Of a DNA stretch of 64,000 nucleotides, positions 27,228-37,563 are shown piece by piece. The notes below the pieces were generated by a model. That model did not search any database and was not told where the DNA came from. It saw only the letters and a list, made by a program, of their open reading frames with translations. Origin of the DNA: Deltaproteobacteria bacterium (GTDB lineage Bacteria > Desulfobacterota > Desulfobacteria > Desulfobacterales > GCA-2748835); assembly GCA_002748835.1 (NCBI GenBank), contig PDTL01000018.1, positions 1 through 64,000 on the forward strand, written 5' to 3'. The number at the start of each line of letters is the position of its first letter. The first letter of the stretch is position 1. The position numbers and the translations under genes were made by a program.

Positions 27228-28340
27228 ATGCAAGGCACCGCGCATCCCCTATTTGAATACCGCATTGCCGGACACCCGGACGTGCTTTTACCCGGTAATC
27301 CGCTTCTAAAAAAGCAGCTTCCGGCAGACCGCCATGCCGGTGCAGCCAGCACTGCCCCGGTCACCCTTGCCGCCTATTTTTCTGCGATCCATGCCTTTCT
27401 CGCCCCACGAATCTCTCTGTTGCAACCTGACAAGGCATCACCCGTGCGGATTGTCATGGTCAAACATGGCGCCTTTTATCATCCAGCCTATATTGAAGTG
27501 AAAAAAAACGGCATCTGGCAGCGCAGCCACGGAGTCAACGTGGCTGTCTCTCCCCAGGGCTGCGAGATCATGGCGCGGGAATTTTCCCTGCTTTCCGCGT
27601 TTCAGGATCGGTGTTCACACACCCCCCACGTCTTTGACATGGACACGGTCAAAACACCCGACGGCACTGACATTGCCCTGTTTCTCGTGGAATGGCTCGC
27701 AGATCACCATGAATTTCACCTCACCGATGCCGGCCCTGAAAACGACACCTTTGTGGTCTGGACACCTGAGGGCGACCGGTTCCTGTCAGCTCCGGACATC
27801 CGCATGGCCGTTTACCACCAGACGGCAGAGATTCTCACAGACCTTTACGACCCCCGCACCACCGCCCATGTATTCCCCTGGCACCATGCGGCCGGGGACT
27901 TTGTCCTCGCACATACCGGTGACCAGGTGGATGTCAGGCTGATTTCCGTCCGTCAGTACGCACCCATGATCACCCCCCCGCCCGGGGATGATCTCCTCCT
28001 GCAGCTGGAGGCCATGTGGCTGTTCCTCATCCAGATGTCCATCCGCATGCGACTGGACCGCATTGATGGTATCGGGGACGTGGCATGGGCCGATACGGCT
28101 GCTGTAACCGGCACCGTACGCGGCTGGGAAGCGGCCCTGAACCGGTATCCGATCCACCCGGAAGCTGGCGTTCCCCCCGGAGATCTGATCCGTCCCTATA
28201 TCCACACCCGCTCCGATGACGATTGGGCCGAGGCTGCCCGGCGCTTCGTTCAGACCACGCCGGAGGCCGCCCCCGAGCATCCGGTCATCAAAAAGCACCT
28301 TTCCGCCCATATTTTCTGTCTCCGCGAAACGCTTGCCTGA
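27228..28340 (+). CDS. Hypothetical protein upstream of dsrAB
   Basis: Long ORF without a recognised family, same strand as the TPR gene and dsr operon. Confidence 0.6.
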   Translation: MQGTAHPLFEYRIAGHPDVLLPGNPLLKKQLPADRHAGAASTAPVTLAAYFSAIHAFLAPRISLLQPDKASPVRIVMVKHGAFYHPAYIEVKKNGIWQRSHGVNVAVSPQGCEIMAREFSLLSAFQDRCSHTPHVFDMDTVKTPDGTDIALFLVEWLADHHEFHLTDAGPENDTFVVWTPEGDRFLSAPDIRMAVYHQTAEILTDLYDPRTTAHVFPWHHAAGDFVLAHTGDQVDVRLISVRQYAPMITPPPGDDLLLQLEAMWLFLIQMSIRMRLDRIDGIGDVAWADTAAVTGTVRGWEAALNRYPIHPEAGVPPGDLIRPYIHTRSDDDWAEAARRFVQTTPEAAPEHPVIKKHLSAHIFCLRETLA

Positions 28341-28468
28341 TGCCCGCTCTTGGTGTCTTTACCTGCCCGACCCACAATATACTGAGGAGAACGGGTTCAT
28401 TTATCAACGGCAGCAGATTCTTCATTTCCTTTCAAAGCCTTAACCATCCGCTCCGAGCGCCTTTTTGA

Positions 28469-28497
28469 TTGACATGCATCCGCATTAATCCTATAGA
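28469..28497 (+). promoter_or_regulatory. Candidate sigma70-type promoter for dsrAB
   Basis: TTGACA (28469-28474), 17-nt spacer, TATAGA (28492-28497); ~150 nt upstream of dsrA. Confidence 0.65.
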
Positions 28498-28533
28498 TAT
28501 ATTTTTAAAGCACCCCGTGCAGTATCAGGGTCA

Positions 28534-28551
28534 AATCATGGAAACATGATT
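28534..28551 (+). promoter_or_regulatory. Leader hairpin with GAAA tetraloop in the presumed dsrA 5' UTR
   Basis: aatcatg-gaaa-catgatt, perfect 7-bp stem with a GNRA-type loop. Confidence 0.45.
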
Positions 28552-28652
28552 ATATAAGCAATTGGCGTAGTTGTCTTTTTTTCCGGCTATCAGAAAAAAA
28601 GCGAAACCTACTACCCCCCTCAGGGTACCATCACGTTAATGGAGGTAAGGCA

Positions 28653-29972
28653 ATGGCTAAGCACGAAACACCGTTGTTGGACCAACTCGAAAGCGGTCCA
28701 TGGCCGAGCTTCGTATCCGACATGAAGCAGGAAGCAGAAGTTCGCGCTAAAAACGAAGAAGGTCTTGATTTTCAGATCCCCGCAGACACCGTAGACGATC
28801 TGCTGGGCATTCTGGAACTCAGCTACAAAGACGGTCGAACCCACTGGAAGCACGGCGGTATCGTCGGTGTATTCGGTTATGGGGGTGGCGTTATCGGTCG
28901 TTACTGCGACCAGCCCGGTCTATTCCCGGGTGTTGAAGCGTTCCACACCATCCGCGTCAACCAGCCGGCGGGTAAATACTACACCACCGATTATCTGCGC
29001 CAGCTCATGGACATCTGGCAGCTGCGCGGTTCCGGTATCACCAACATGCACGGCGCTACCGGTGACGTCATCCTTCTGGGCACCACCACACCCCAGCTGG
29101 AAGAAATTTTTTACGAACTGACCCACAACATGAGTCAGGACCTTGGCGGCTCCGGTTCCAACCTGCGTACCCCGGCAGACTGTCTGGGTTCCTCGCGTTG
29201 TGAATATTGCTGCTACGACACCAACCGGATGGTTCACTTCCTGACCAATGAATTCCAGGATGAACTCCACCGCCCGGCATTCCCGTACAAGTTCAAGTTC
29301 AAACTGGACGGCTGCCCGAACTGCTGTGTTGCCTCCATCGCCCGTTCCGATATGTCCTTTATCGGTACCTGGAAAGACGACATCCGTATTGACCAGGAAG
29401 CGGTTGCCGCTTACGTCGCAGGCGAAATTCCCGTCAACGGCGGCGCCTTTGCCGGCCGCGACTGGGGTCCCTTCGACATCCAAAAAGAGATCGTCGACCT
29501 CTGCCCCACCGGCTGCATGAAGTATGAAGATGGTAAGCTCTCGATCAACAACAAAGAATGTACCCGCTGCATGCACTGCATCAACGCCATGCCGCGTGCC
29601 CTGCGTGTCGGTAAGGACACGGGCTGTTCCATCCTCGTCGGCGCCAAGGCCCCGATCATGGACGGTGCGCAGATGGGCTCCCTCCTCGTCCCCTTCATTG
29701 AAGTCAACCCGGACAATGACTACGAAGCCATCGTAGAAGTCATCGAGTCCATCTGGGATTGGTGGATGGAAGAAGGCAAGAACCGTGAACGTCTCGGCGA
29801 GCTGATCATCCGCCAGGGCTTCCAGAAAATGCTGCAGGTTACCGGTATCAAGGCAGTGCCCCAGCATGTTGAACATCCGCGGACCAACCCGTACATCTTC
29901 TGGAAAGAAGACGAAGTTCCGGGCGGCTGGGAACGTGACGTGGAAGAATACCGCAAACATCACTTACGCTAA
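28653..29972 (+). CDS. dsrA: Dissimilatory sulfite reductase alpha subunit
   Basis: MAKHETPLLDQLESGPWPSFVSDMK...GSGSNLRTPADCLGSSRCEYCCYDT...FKLDGCPNCCVASIARSDM; ferredoxin CTRCMHCINAMP. Confidence 0.98.
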   Translation: MAKHETPLLDQLESGPWPSFVSDMKQEAEVRAKNEEGLDFQIPADTVDDLLGILELSYKDGRTHWKHGGIVGVFGYGGGVIGRYCDQPGLFPGVEAFHTIRVNQPAGKYYTTDYLRQLMDIWQLRGSGITNMHGATGDVILLGTTTPQLEEIFYELTHNMSQDLGGSGSNLRTPADCLGSSRCEYCCYDTNRMVHFLTNEFQDELHRPAFPYKFKFKLDGCPNCCVASIARSDMSFIGTWKDDIRIDQEAVAAYVAGEIPVNGGAFAGRDWGPFDIQKEIVDLCPTGCMKYEDGKLSINNKECTRCMHCINAMPRALRVGKDTGCSILVGAKAPIMDGAQMGSLLVPFIEVNPDNDYEAIVEVIESIWDWWMEEGKNRERLGELIIRQGFQKMLQVTGIKAVPQHVEHPRTNPYIFWKEDEVPGGWERDVEEYRKHHLR

Positions 29973-29990
29973 TCGCGAGGAGGCAATACA

Positions 29991-31136
29991 ATGGCATTTA
30001 TTTCCTCAGGATACAATCCCGACAAACCGATGGAAAACCGTATCACTGATATCGGTCCGCGCCACTATGAAGAATTTTATCCGCCCGTCATCAAGGAAAA
30101 CAAGGGCAAGTGGCTGTATCATGAAATCCTGGAACCGGGCGTCCTTGTGCACGTTTCCGAAACCGGCGCAGAAGTTTATACCGTACGGGCCGGCGGTGCT
30201 CGCCTGATGTCCGCATCTCATATCCGTGAGATCTGTGAAATCGCTGACAAGCACTGTGATGGCTACCTGCGGTTCACCACCCGTAACAACATCGAATTCA
30301 TGGTTGACACCAAGGAAAAAGCAGCGGCCCTGAAGCAGGATCTGGAAAGCCGTAAATTCCCGGGCGGCAGCTACAAATTCCCGGTTGGCGGTACCGGTGC
30401 CGGCGTTACCAACATTGTTCATACCCAGGGCTGGATGCACTGTCATACACCGGCTACCGATGCTTCCGGTACCGTCAAGGCGACCATGGACGTTCTGTTC
30501 GACGACTTCAAACAGATGCGTCTGCCGGCTCACCTGCGTGTTTCCATGGCATGTTGTCTGAATATGTGTGGTGCGGTTCACTGCTCTGACATCGCCATCC
30601 TCGGTTATCACCGAAAGCCGCCCATGCTGGACCATGAATATCTGGACAAAGTCTGTGAAATTCCGTTGGCTATCGCTGCCTGTCCGACGGCGGCCATCAA
30701 GCCGTCCAAGGTTGAAATCAACGGTGAAAAAATCAACTCTGTTGCCGTTAACCAGGAACGCTGCATGTATTGCGGTAACTGCTACACCATGTGCCCGTCC
30801 ATGCCGCTGGCTGACACCGAAGGTGACGGTATCGTTCTGATGGCAGGTGGTAAGGTATCCAACCGGATCACCGCACCGAAATTCTCCAAGGTGGTTGTGG
30901 CGTTTATTCCCAATGAACCGCCCCGCTGGACAACCATGACCGATACCATCAAGCGCATGGTGGATCAGTATGCCAAAGGCGCCCACAAATACGAGCGTTT
31001 TGGTGAATGGGCAGAACGTATCGGATGGGAGCGGTTCTTTGATGTATGTGAACTGCCGTTCACCCACCACCTGATAGACGACTTCCGTGATCATGCGTAT
31101 CACACCTGGCGCCAGACCACTCAGTTCAAATTCTAA
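29991..31136 (+). CDS. dsrB: Dissimilatory sulfite reductase beta subunit
   Basis: [57 protein letters not shown]...; ferredoxin [15 protein letters not shown]. Confidence 0.98.
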   Translation: MAFISSGYNPDKPMENRITDIGPRHYEEFYPPVIKENKGKWLYHEILEPGVLVHVSETGAEVYTVRAGGARLMSASHIREICEIADKHCDGYLRFTTRNNIEFMVDTKEKAAALKQDLESRKFPGGSYKFPVGGTGAGVTNIVHTQGWMHCHTPATDASGTVKATMDVLFDDFKQMRLPAHLRVSMACCLNMCGAVHCSDIAILGYHRKPPMLDHEYLDKVCEIPLAIAACPTAAIKPSKVEINGEKINSVAVNQERCMYCGNCYTMCPSMPLADTEGDGIVLMAGGKVSNRITAPKFSKVVVAFIPNEPPRWTTMTDTIKRMVDQYAKGAHKYERFGEWAERIGWERFFDVCELPFTHHLIDDFRDHAYHTWRQTTQFKF

Positions 31137-31164
31137 TTGATCTGAGCTAAACGTCCGTATTGTC

Positions 31165-31196
31165 GGCCGGAAGGTTCTATTCTCTGCCTTCCGGCC
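31165..31196 (+). terminator. Stem-loop between dsrB and dsrD
   Basis: ggccggaag (31165-31173) / cttccggcc (31188-31196), perfect 9-bp arms; not followed by a strong T run. Confidence 0.6.
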
Positions 31197-31227
31197 TTAC
31201 CTGTTTTATAACTGGGAGGAATACTTT

Positions 31228-31476
31228 ATGGCCATTAATTATGAAGAAGCAAAAAAAATCATCCTCGAACAGCTGGAAAAGAAGACCAAAACCAAGTCCA
31301 AATTTTATCTGAAAGACTTTTATGCGTTTCTGCCGGATGAAGGCCCCCGCGCTGTAAAAAAAGTGGTCAACGAGATGGTCCGGGAAGAGCTGCTCGAATA
31401 CTGGTCAAGCGGCAGTACCACCATGATCGGTCTGAAAGGTCGCGGCAAGCAGGCTGCAGCTGAGCATGAAGAATAA
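31228..31476 (+). CDS. dsrD: Dissimilatory sulfite reductase-associated protein DsrD
   Basis: 82 aa winged-helix-like protein directly after dsrAB: MAINYEEAKKIILEQLEKKTKTKSKFYLKDFYAFLPDEGPRAVKKVVNEMVREELLEYWSSGSTTMIGLKG. Confidence 0.95.
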   Translation: MAINYEEAKKIILEQLEKKTKTKSKFYLKDFYAFLPDEGPRAVKKVVNEMVREELLEYWSSGSTTMIGLKGRGKQAAAEHEE

Positions 31477-31520
31477 AAATTTTCCGCTCATGACACCATC
31501 CCCTTGCATGGCCCGCCCCT

Positions 31521-32966
31521 ATGCAGTCTGATGTGTCACCTATCGCGATTGCCCCTCCTCCCCGGGTGACCATCTCGGCACTTCGAGGAGGATCGGGCAA
31601 AACCATCCTCTCTTTAGGTCTCTCCGCCCACTGGCGCCTGTCCGGCAGCCGGGTGTCTGTTTTCAAAAAAGGACCAGATTATATTGATGCGGGCTGGCTG
31701 TCCATGGCAGCCAATGCGCCCTGCCATAATATCGACACCTTTCTGTTCTCCACCCACGTGGCGGAAAAGGTGTTCCGGCATTACAGCAAGGGGTCGGATA
31801 TCTCGGTGATCGAAGGCAACCGGGGCCTGTTTGACGGCATTGATCTCACGGGAGATACCAGCACGGCTGAGATTGCAAAGCGCCTCAGGTCTCCGGTGAT
31901 CCTCTGTCTGGACTGTACCAAATCCAGCCGGACCGTTGCCGCCATCCTCCTCGGGTGCCTGCACTTTGACCCGGACCTGATCATCGGCGGCGTCATTTTA
32001 AACCGCGTTGCCGGCAATCGGCATGAAAACAATATCCGCCGGAATGTGGAGCACTATTGCGGTGTACCGGTGGTGGGGGCCATCCCCAAACTCAAAGGCG
32101 ATGTGTTTCCGGAACGGCATATGGGCCTGATTCCCACTGAAGAACATGCATGGGCCCACGAATCGATTGCGGCAGCCGCGGCGATTGCCCGGAAACATCT
32201 CAATATTGAAACCATCGAGGCCATTGCCCGAACCGCGGGAGATCTGACGCAGCCGACGCCGGAAGATCCCCTCTTTGACAGCCCGGTCTGCGACGCTGGG
32301 GACGCACCGGTCATCGGGGTACTCAAAGATTCGGCTTTTCAGTTCTATTATCCGGAAAATATCGAAGCCCTCACCCAGGCCGGCGCCAGGCTGGTCTTTG
32401 TCAGCCCGCTCGAAGATACCGCGCTTCCGGAGGATCTAGACGCCCTCTATATCGGCGGCGGATTCCCGGAAACCCATGCCCGGGCCCTTTCCAAAAACGA
32501 CACCTTCCGCACGGCCATCCGGGCCGCCTCTAAGGCCGGCATGCCCATTTACGCAGAATGCGGGGGCCTGATCTACCTGGGCACGCAGTTGACCGTAAAC
32601 GCGGAGACATGGCCCATGGCCGGAGTTTTTTCCATTGATTTCGGTATTTCCAAGAAACCCCAGGGACATGGATATACCATTGTGGAAACCGTAGCAGATA
32701 CCCCGTTTCATCCAAAGGGATCTGTGATTCGCGGCCATGAATTCCGGTATTCAACGGTTGCAGACATCTCGGAACCGGAAACCGCCCTGATATACCGGAT
32801 GACCCGCGGCAAAGGGATCATCCACAAAAAAGACGGCATCGTGAAACACCGCACCCTTGCCACCTACACGCATATCCACGCATTGGGAACCCCGGCGTGG
32901 GCCCCCAGCATGGTACGCGCTGCCCTCGAATACCGGGCATCCAAATCAGCGCCCCGGGCATCATGA
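31521..32966 (+). CDS. dsrN: Cobyrinate a,c-diamide synthase-type amidase (DsrN)
   Basis: SALRGGSGKTILSLGL, KGPDYIDAGW, GAT domain YIGGGFPETHA...IYAECGGLIYLG; located after dsrABD. Confidence 0.9.
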   Translation: MQSDVSPIAIAPPPRVTISALRGGSGKTILSLGLSAHWRLSGSRVSVFKKGPDYIDAGWLSMAANAPCHNIDTFLFSTHVAEKVFRHYSKGSDISVIEGNRGLFDGIDLTGDTSTAEIAKRLRSPVILCLDCTKSSRTVAAILLGCLHFDPDLIIGGVILNRVAGNRHENNIRRNVEHYCGVPVVGAIPKLKGDVFPERHMGLIPTEEHAWAHESIAAAAAIARKHLNIETIEAIARTAGDLTQPTPEDPLFDSPVCDAGDAPVIGVLKDSAFQFYYPENIEALTQAGARLVFVSPLEDTALPEDLDALYIGGGFPETHARALSKNDTFRTAIRAASKAGMPIYAECGGLIYLGTQLTVNAETWPMAGVFSIDFGISKKPQGHGYTIVETVADTPFHPKGSVIRGHEFRYSTVADISEPETALIYRMTRGKGIIHKKDGIVKHRTLATYTHIHALGTPAWAPSMVRAALEYRASKSAPRAS

Positions 32967-33003
32967 TCTTCACACCCCTTTGCATTTGAACCCTGCTCCG
33001 CCG

Positions 33004-33762
33004 TTATGCCTCTGCTTCAGGCGCCCTGTTTTTTTTCCCAAAAAGCCACGCACCGCAGATGCTGATTTCATAGAGCACCATGAGGGGGCAGGCCAGCATA
33101 ACCTGACTGACGATATCCGGCGGTGTCAGGATTGCGCCGAAAATAAAAAACAGCAGGATTGCATATTTCCGATTCCGATTTAAAAAACCCACCGACACCA
33201 CCCCCATCCGCGCCAGTCCCGTGATGAACAGGGGCAATTCAAACACGAACCCAAAGGCAAGCAGCATTTTTGAAGCAAATCCCAGGTATTCTTTCATGGA
33301 CGGAAGGGCCTGAATAGACGGATTGGCAAAACTGAGAAAAAAAGAAAACCCGAAAGGAAAGACCACAAAGTAGCCGAACAAGGCCCCGCCGAGAAAAAAG
33401 AAGACAGACAGCACGATAATCGGCATCAGAAACTTTTTTTCCTGTTTGTAGAGCCCCGGTGCCACGAACATCCAGAGCTGATACAGAATCACAGGAGACG
33501 CCAGTAGCAGTCCCGACAAAAACGCCACTTTAAGATAGGTAAAAAAGGCTTCAGGCAGACCGGTGAAGATGATCCGGTCTCCGTAGGGGAGGGCATCTCG
33601 CAAAGGCTGCATCAGATAGTCGAACAGCTGTTCCTTAAACGCATAGGACACCGCAAACCCGATGCCCACGGCAATGAAACACTTGATGATGCGGGAACGA
33701 AGTTCTTCCAAGTGCGCAGTCAGGGGAGCCTTCTGATCATCTGTCATACCAGCGCCACTCAC
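33004..33762 (-). CDS. tatC: Sec-independent protein translocase TatC
   Basis: LTAHLEELRSRIIKCFIAVGIGFAVSYAF; multiple TM segments; FVFELPLFI. Confidence 0.95.
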   Translation of the reverse strand: MSGAGMTDDQKAPLTAHLEELRSRIIKCFIAVGIGFAVSYAFKEQLFDYLMQPLRDALPYGDRIIFTGLPEAFFTYLKVAFLSGLLLASPVILYQLWMFVAPGLYKQEKKFLMPIIVLSVFFFLGGALFGYFVVFPFGFSFFLSFANPSIQALPSMKEYLGFASKMLLAFGFVFELPLFITGLARMGVVSVGFLNRNRKYAILLFFIFGAILTPPDIVSQVMLACPLMVLYEISICGAWLFGKKNRAPEAEA

Positions 33763-33765
33763 GGA

Positions 33766-34068
33766 TTAGTGGTCCTCCCTGTTCGAACCGCTGGAGCTGT
33801 TCGATGCCGGCTCCGCAGCACCGCCCTTTTCGCCGGGATCAGCGGCTGGGTTTTCAGACGCACGATATTTATTATAATCAACTGGTGTTATAACAGAATC
33901 TATCTCTTCATCCATCGTGACCACGGATTTAAGATCCTCAGTCGCGCTGCGAAACACTCTCATGGCTTTTCCCAGGGAGTGGGCGATTTCCGGTAGTTTT
34001 TTCGGGCCGAGAACGATGAGGGCAATCGCCAGTATCAGAACGATTTCAGGCATTCCCATGCCAAACAT
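33766..34068 (-). CDS. tatA: Twin-arginine translocase TatA/TatB-type subunit
   Basis: MFGMGMPEIVLILAIALIVLGPKKLPEIAHSLGKAMRVFRSATEDLK. Confidence 0.9.
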   Translation of the reverse strand: MFGMGMPEIVLILAIALIVLGPKKLPEIAHSLGKAMRVFRSATEDLKSVVTMDEEIDSVITPVDYNKYRASENPAADPGEKGGAAEPASNSSSGSNREDH

Positions 34069-34376
34069 AAGGCATCTCCTGTGGTGCTGAACACCTTCTG
34101 GCCGGACAGTTAATCGAAACGCTTTTCTACTTACTGCGAATCCGCCAGGGTGTCAAGCTGCGCAAAAACGGTGTTGCAATGCCCTCCCTCCTGACTGGGG
34201 ATGACAAGTTTTTCATCACTCCGAAACCAACACGCGCCTCGACAGGAATGCTCTCTTGTCAATCCATGAATGGTGGTTATACTTGATCTTAACGTATCGT
34301 GCATGTCAGCCGTGCGTCTGATTCAACGCCTACATCCTGTGTTGCAAAATCATGCTAGGAGAAAGGAGAGGAGAGG

Positions 34377-35456
34377 ATGCAAACAGGCGCTATCGTGAGA
34401 AGCCTGATGCTGGTGGGAAGTGTTCTGATGCTTTCCGGTGAACATACAGAGGCATCCGAGCCGGAAACAGCCATCTTCGCAGGCGGGTGTTTCTGGTGCA
34501 TGGAAAAGCCGTTTGAACAGATAAAAGGTGTGGTGTCTGTCCGTTCCGGTTATACGGGGGGGCATGTGAAGCATCCTTCGTATGAAGCGGTTTCAACCGG
34601 TACAACCGGGCACCGTGAAGCGGTGGAAATACGGTATGATCCGGATCAGGTTTCCTTTGAAAAGCTGCTTGACGTCTTTTGGCGTCAGATAGACCCCACA
34701 GATGCCGGCGGCCAGTTTGCTGACCGGGGAACGCAGTATGCCACCGCAGTGTTTTTTCATACGCCTGAACAGGAGGCCGCTGCACGGAAATCCATTCGCA
34801 GGCTCAATGCGTCGGGTCTTTTTGACAAACCGGTTGTGACGGAACTGCTCCCGGCGGCGCCATTTTATCCCGCAGAAACATACCATCAGGATTATCACAG
34901 CAAAAATCCCCTGCGGTATCAGCTGTATCGCAAAGGATCCGGGCGGGACCAATTTCTGAAACAGACATGGAATGGGCATAAACAGTTTTTCATCAGTGAA
35001 CATGATAAGGGACTGTATGTGAAACCCGATGCCGAGACTCTGAAAAAAAAGCTTTCACTGCTTCAATACACGGTCACGCAAAAAGGGGGGACAGAGCCGC
35101 CCTTTGACAATCTCTACTGGGATTTTAAGGAACCGGGAATCTATGTGGACATTGTGACCGGAGAGCCTTTGTTCAGTTCGCGTGACAAATTTGATTCTGG
35201 TACTGGCTGGCCCAGTTTTACACAGCCGCTGTTTTCTGACGCGGTTGTGGAGAAAACAGATCGCTCGCTTTTCATGACACGCATTGAAGTTCGCAGCCGA
35301 TACGGTGATTCCCATCTGGGGCACGTGTTTGAGGACGGTCCGCCCCCCACCGGACTGCGGTACTGCATCAATTCTGCGGCCTTGAAATTCATTCCGCTGG
35401 AAGAACTGGAAGCGAAGGGATACGGCACCTATAAAGATGCCGTTCAAACAAAATGA
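34377..35456 (+). CDS. msrAB: Bifunctional methionine sulfoxide reductase A/B, probable signal peptide
   Basis: [28 protein letters not shown] (MsrA); [23 protein letters not shown]...[13 protein letters not shown] (MsrB). Confidence 0.93.
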   Translation: MQTGAIVRSLMLVGSVLMLSGEHTEASEPETAIFAGGCFWCMEKPFEQIKGVVSVRSGYTGGHVKHPSYEAVSTGTTGHREAVEIRYDPDQVSFEKLLDVFWRQIDPTDAGGQFADRGTQYATAVFFHTPEQEAAARKSIRRLNASGLFDKPVVTELLPAAPFYPAETYHQDYHSKNPLRYQLYRKGSGRDQFLKQTWNGHKQFFISEHDKGLYVKPDAETLKKKLSLLQYTVTQKGGTEPPFDNLYWDFKEPGIYVDIVTGEPLFSSRDKFDSGTGWPSFTQPLFSDAVVEKTDRSLFMTRIEVRSRYGDSHLGHVFEDGPPPTGLRYCINSAALKFIPLEELEAKGYGTYKDAVQTK

Positions 35457-35569
35457 CGCGTGAGGCCGTTGTCACGCGCCCCAGGCTCAGCTGAAACAGG
35501 TTAACAATCATATCGCGGCAAATCAGCGATTGTGGATGCCTCTCTCACGTCCATGGACGGATCCGGTGA

Positions 35570-36232
35570 TCAGGAGATAAAGGTCACCGCCTCTGCCGCC
35601 GGTATCCGGTCTGTACGGCACGTATTCACCGGCGCATCCGGATCCGCATACCCAAAAGACATACCAAACAAGATGCCGCTTGAATCCGGGAGGTTCAAAC
35701 TGGCACGGACCGGATCCGGAAACTGGCCCAGCGCCCCCTGAATGCAGGTACTGATCCCCTCTTCTTCCATGAGAAGACACAGGGTCTGAACGTAGATGCC
35801 CAGATCCACCGCGCCCATGATATCCAGGTAGGTCTCCATGGTCAGAAACAGGGCATGGGGCGCGTCGAAAAAAGACCAGTTTTTCAGCATCGCTTCCAGC
35901 CGTCCCTTTTTATCTGATCGTTCGATGCCCATGGCGCTGTAAAGCGCATGGGCAGATCCGTATTGCCGCTCCTTGTGCCGGCCGTCATATTTCACCTGCC
36001 AGTTGAAATCCGGATTGGGCGGTGCGCCGCTGATCACCGCTGCTGCAAGCCGGCCTTTCAGCGTATCTTTTGCCGCACCAGATACCACATATACATCCCA
36101 GGGCTGTACATTGCAGTTCGACGGTGCCCGCTGGGCGGTTTCCAGAATCCGTTTCAGGGTTGCTTCCGGTACCGGGGTTTTCAGAAACGCCCGGGTCGAT
36201 ACCCTGTTCAAGACCGCATCGGTTACGTTCAT
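35570..36232 (-). CDS. Nitroreductase-family protein
   Basis: MNVTDAVLNRVSTRAFLKTPVPEATLKRILETAQRAPSNCNVQPWDVYVVSG; GMSFGYAD. Confidence 0.9.
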   Translation of the reverse strand: MNVTDAVLNRVSTRAFLKTPVPEATLKRILETAQRAPSNCNVQPWDVYVVSGAAKDTLKGRLAAAVISGAPPNPDFNWQVKYDGRHKERQYGSAHALYSAMGIERSDKKGRLEAMLKNWSFFDAPHALFLTMETYLDIMGAVDLGIYVQTLCLLMEEEGISTCIQGALGQFPDPVRASLNLPDSSGILFGMSFGYADPDAPVNTCRTDRIPAAEAVTFIS

Positions 36233-36386
36233 CGTCGTTCCTCCAAAGAATAGGTTCATGATTGAGCCAAACAAGGTCTCTGCTTCAAGATCCCGCTCCA
36301 ATTGTCACATCCTAACCCCCTCGTTGCGTCATCTTTTAACAGCCACAAAACGCTCGGCTAAGTTAGCAACGGGATCCTTCTTTTTT

Positions 36387-36821
36387 TTATACGTTATCAA
36401 TTATGGATGTTGCGGTATGTTTTTCTATCTCCGATAAAAAACCGTGAAAAACATAAACCATGGAACCCGCTTCGGTAAGGCAAACCTCCCCCATGCCCAA
36501 CGCGCAAAAACGATCAAACTCACGTTTAACATCGTCAATGCCAAATGGCGTTGAAGCGGCAACCTCCTCTATTGTAACCCGCCCTCCTCTTTCACGAATA
36601 AACTGTAGAAGCTGCCGTTCCCTCAGTTCTTCTTTTGATTCCCTTGTTTTTTTATAAAACAGTGCCCATCCTAGTGCAAAAAACCATAAAATCCCAGTCC
36701 AAGCACCCAACACATTTAAGAATAAAATCTTGTTGGCATGCGCATCTTTTCTGGCGAATGCGATGATTGAGGGTAAAAAATAAAGGCCTCCTCCCAAAAG
36801 GAATACCAGCAGTACTTTCAT
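36387..36821 (-). CDS. Small membrane protein: superinfection-immunity-like TM region plus winged-helix-like C-terminus
   Basis: MKVLLVFLLGGGLYFLPSIIAFARKDAHANKILFLNVLGAWTGILWFFALGWALF, then LLQFIRERGGRVTIEEVAASTPFGIDDVKREFDRF. Confidence 0.6.
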   Translation of the reverse strand: MKVLLVFLLGGGLYFLPSIIAFARKDAHANKILFLNVLGAWTGILWFFALGWALFYKKTRESKEELRERQLLQFIRERGGRVTIEEVAASTPFGIDDVKREFDRFCALGMGEVCLTEAGSMVYVFHGFLSEIEKHTATSIIDNV

Positions 36822-36902
36822 TCTACCTCCGACCTGAATCAATATCCCGTAAAAAGAATACTAACAAAACCAGAATTCATCTCAAAATTCAAATGGTGGA
36901 TC

Positions 36903-37535
36903 CTACCGGGTGAACAGATTTGTCTCAATTTCACGTCGCACGGTCGAGGTTGGGGTTTCTCCGTAATCATGACCGGGCCAGACAATGGTGTCCCCGGGCA
37001 GGGTGTAGATCTGCTCATGCACGGACCGGATCAGAGTCGTCAGGCTGCCGCCGGGGAAATCGGTGCGGCCTACGGCACCCACGAAAAGCGTATCTCCGGT
37101 AAACACGTTCCCGCTGCCATACAGGCAGATGCTGCCTTTGGTGTGACCGGGGGTGTGGAGGACGGTCAGTGAAACCGCACCGATCGCAATGGTCTCCCCA
37201 TGGGTGAGCAGGCGGTCCGGCGGCGGCGATGATTTCCCCCCGAACAGAAGCGCGCCCGCGTTATTGAACAGCTTACCCAAGTTACCGCCATCTGCTTCGT
37301 GGATCAGAATCAATGCCTTTGTGGCGGCCTTTATCTCCGCATTGCCCGAGGTATGATCCGGGTGGCTGTGGGTGTTGATGATATGGGTGATGGAAAGCCC
37401 TTCGGCATCGGCAATGTTAAGCAGTTTTTTCGGAGAGAACGCCGGATCAATCACCCCGCAGGTCCGGGTGGCCGGATCGGCGATGAGATAGCTGAAATTT
37501 TCCATGGATCCGATGGGGATCTGTTTGACAATCAT
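36903..37535 (-). CDS. MBL-fold hydrolase (glyoxalase II-like)
   Basis: THIINTHSHPDHTSGNAEIKAAT; VLHTPGHTKGSICLYG; VFTGDTLFVGAVGRTDFPGG. Confidence 0.92.
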   Translation of the reverse strand: MIVKQIPIGSMENFSYLIADPATRTCGVIDPAFSPKKLLNIADAEGLSITHIINTHSHPDHTSGNAEIKAATKALILIHEADGGNLGKLFNNAGALLFGGKSSPPPDRLLTHGETIAIGAVSLTVLHTPGHTKGSICLYGSGNVFTGDTLFVGAVGRTDFPGGSLTTLIRSVHEQIYTLPGDTIVWPGHDYGETPTSTVRREIETNLFTR

Positions 37536-37563
37536 ATGCGCTCCTGACAGGCGGGGATTTCCG

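Noticed and set aside
28920-29963. 347-aa - strand ORF opposite dsrA
   Set aside because: Shadow ORF of dsrA.
30006-31103. 365-aa - strand ORF opposite dsrB
   Set aside because: Shadow ORF of a clear dsrB; no recognisable domain.
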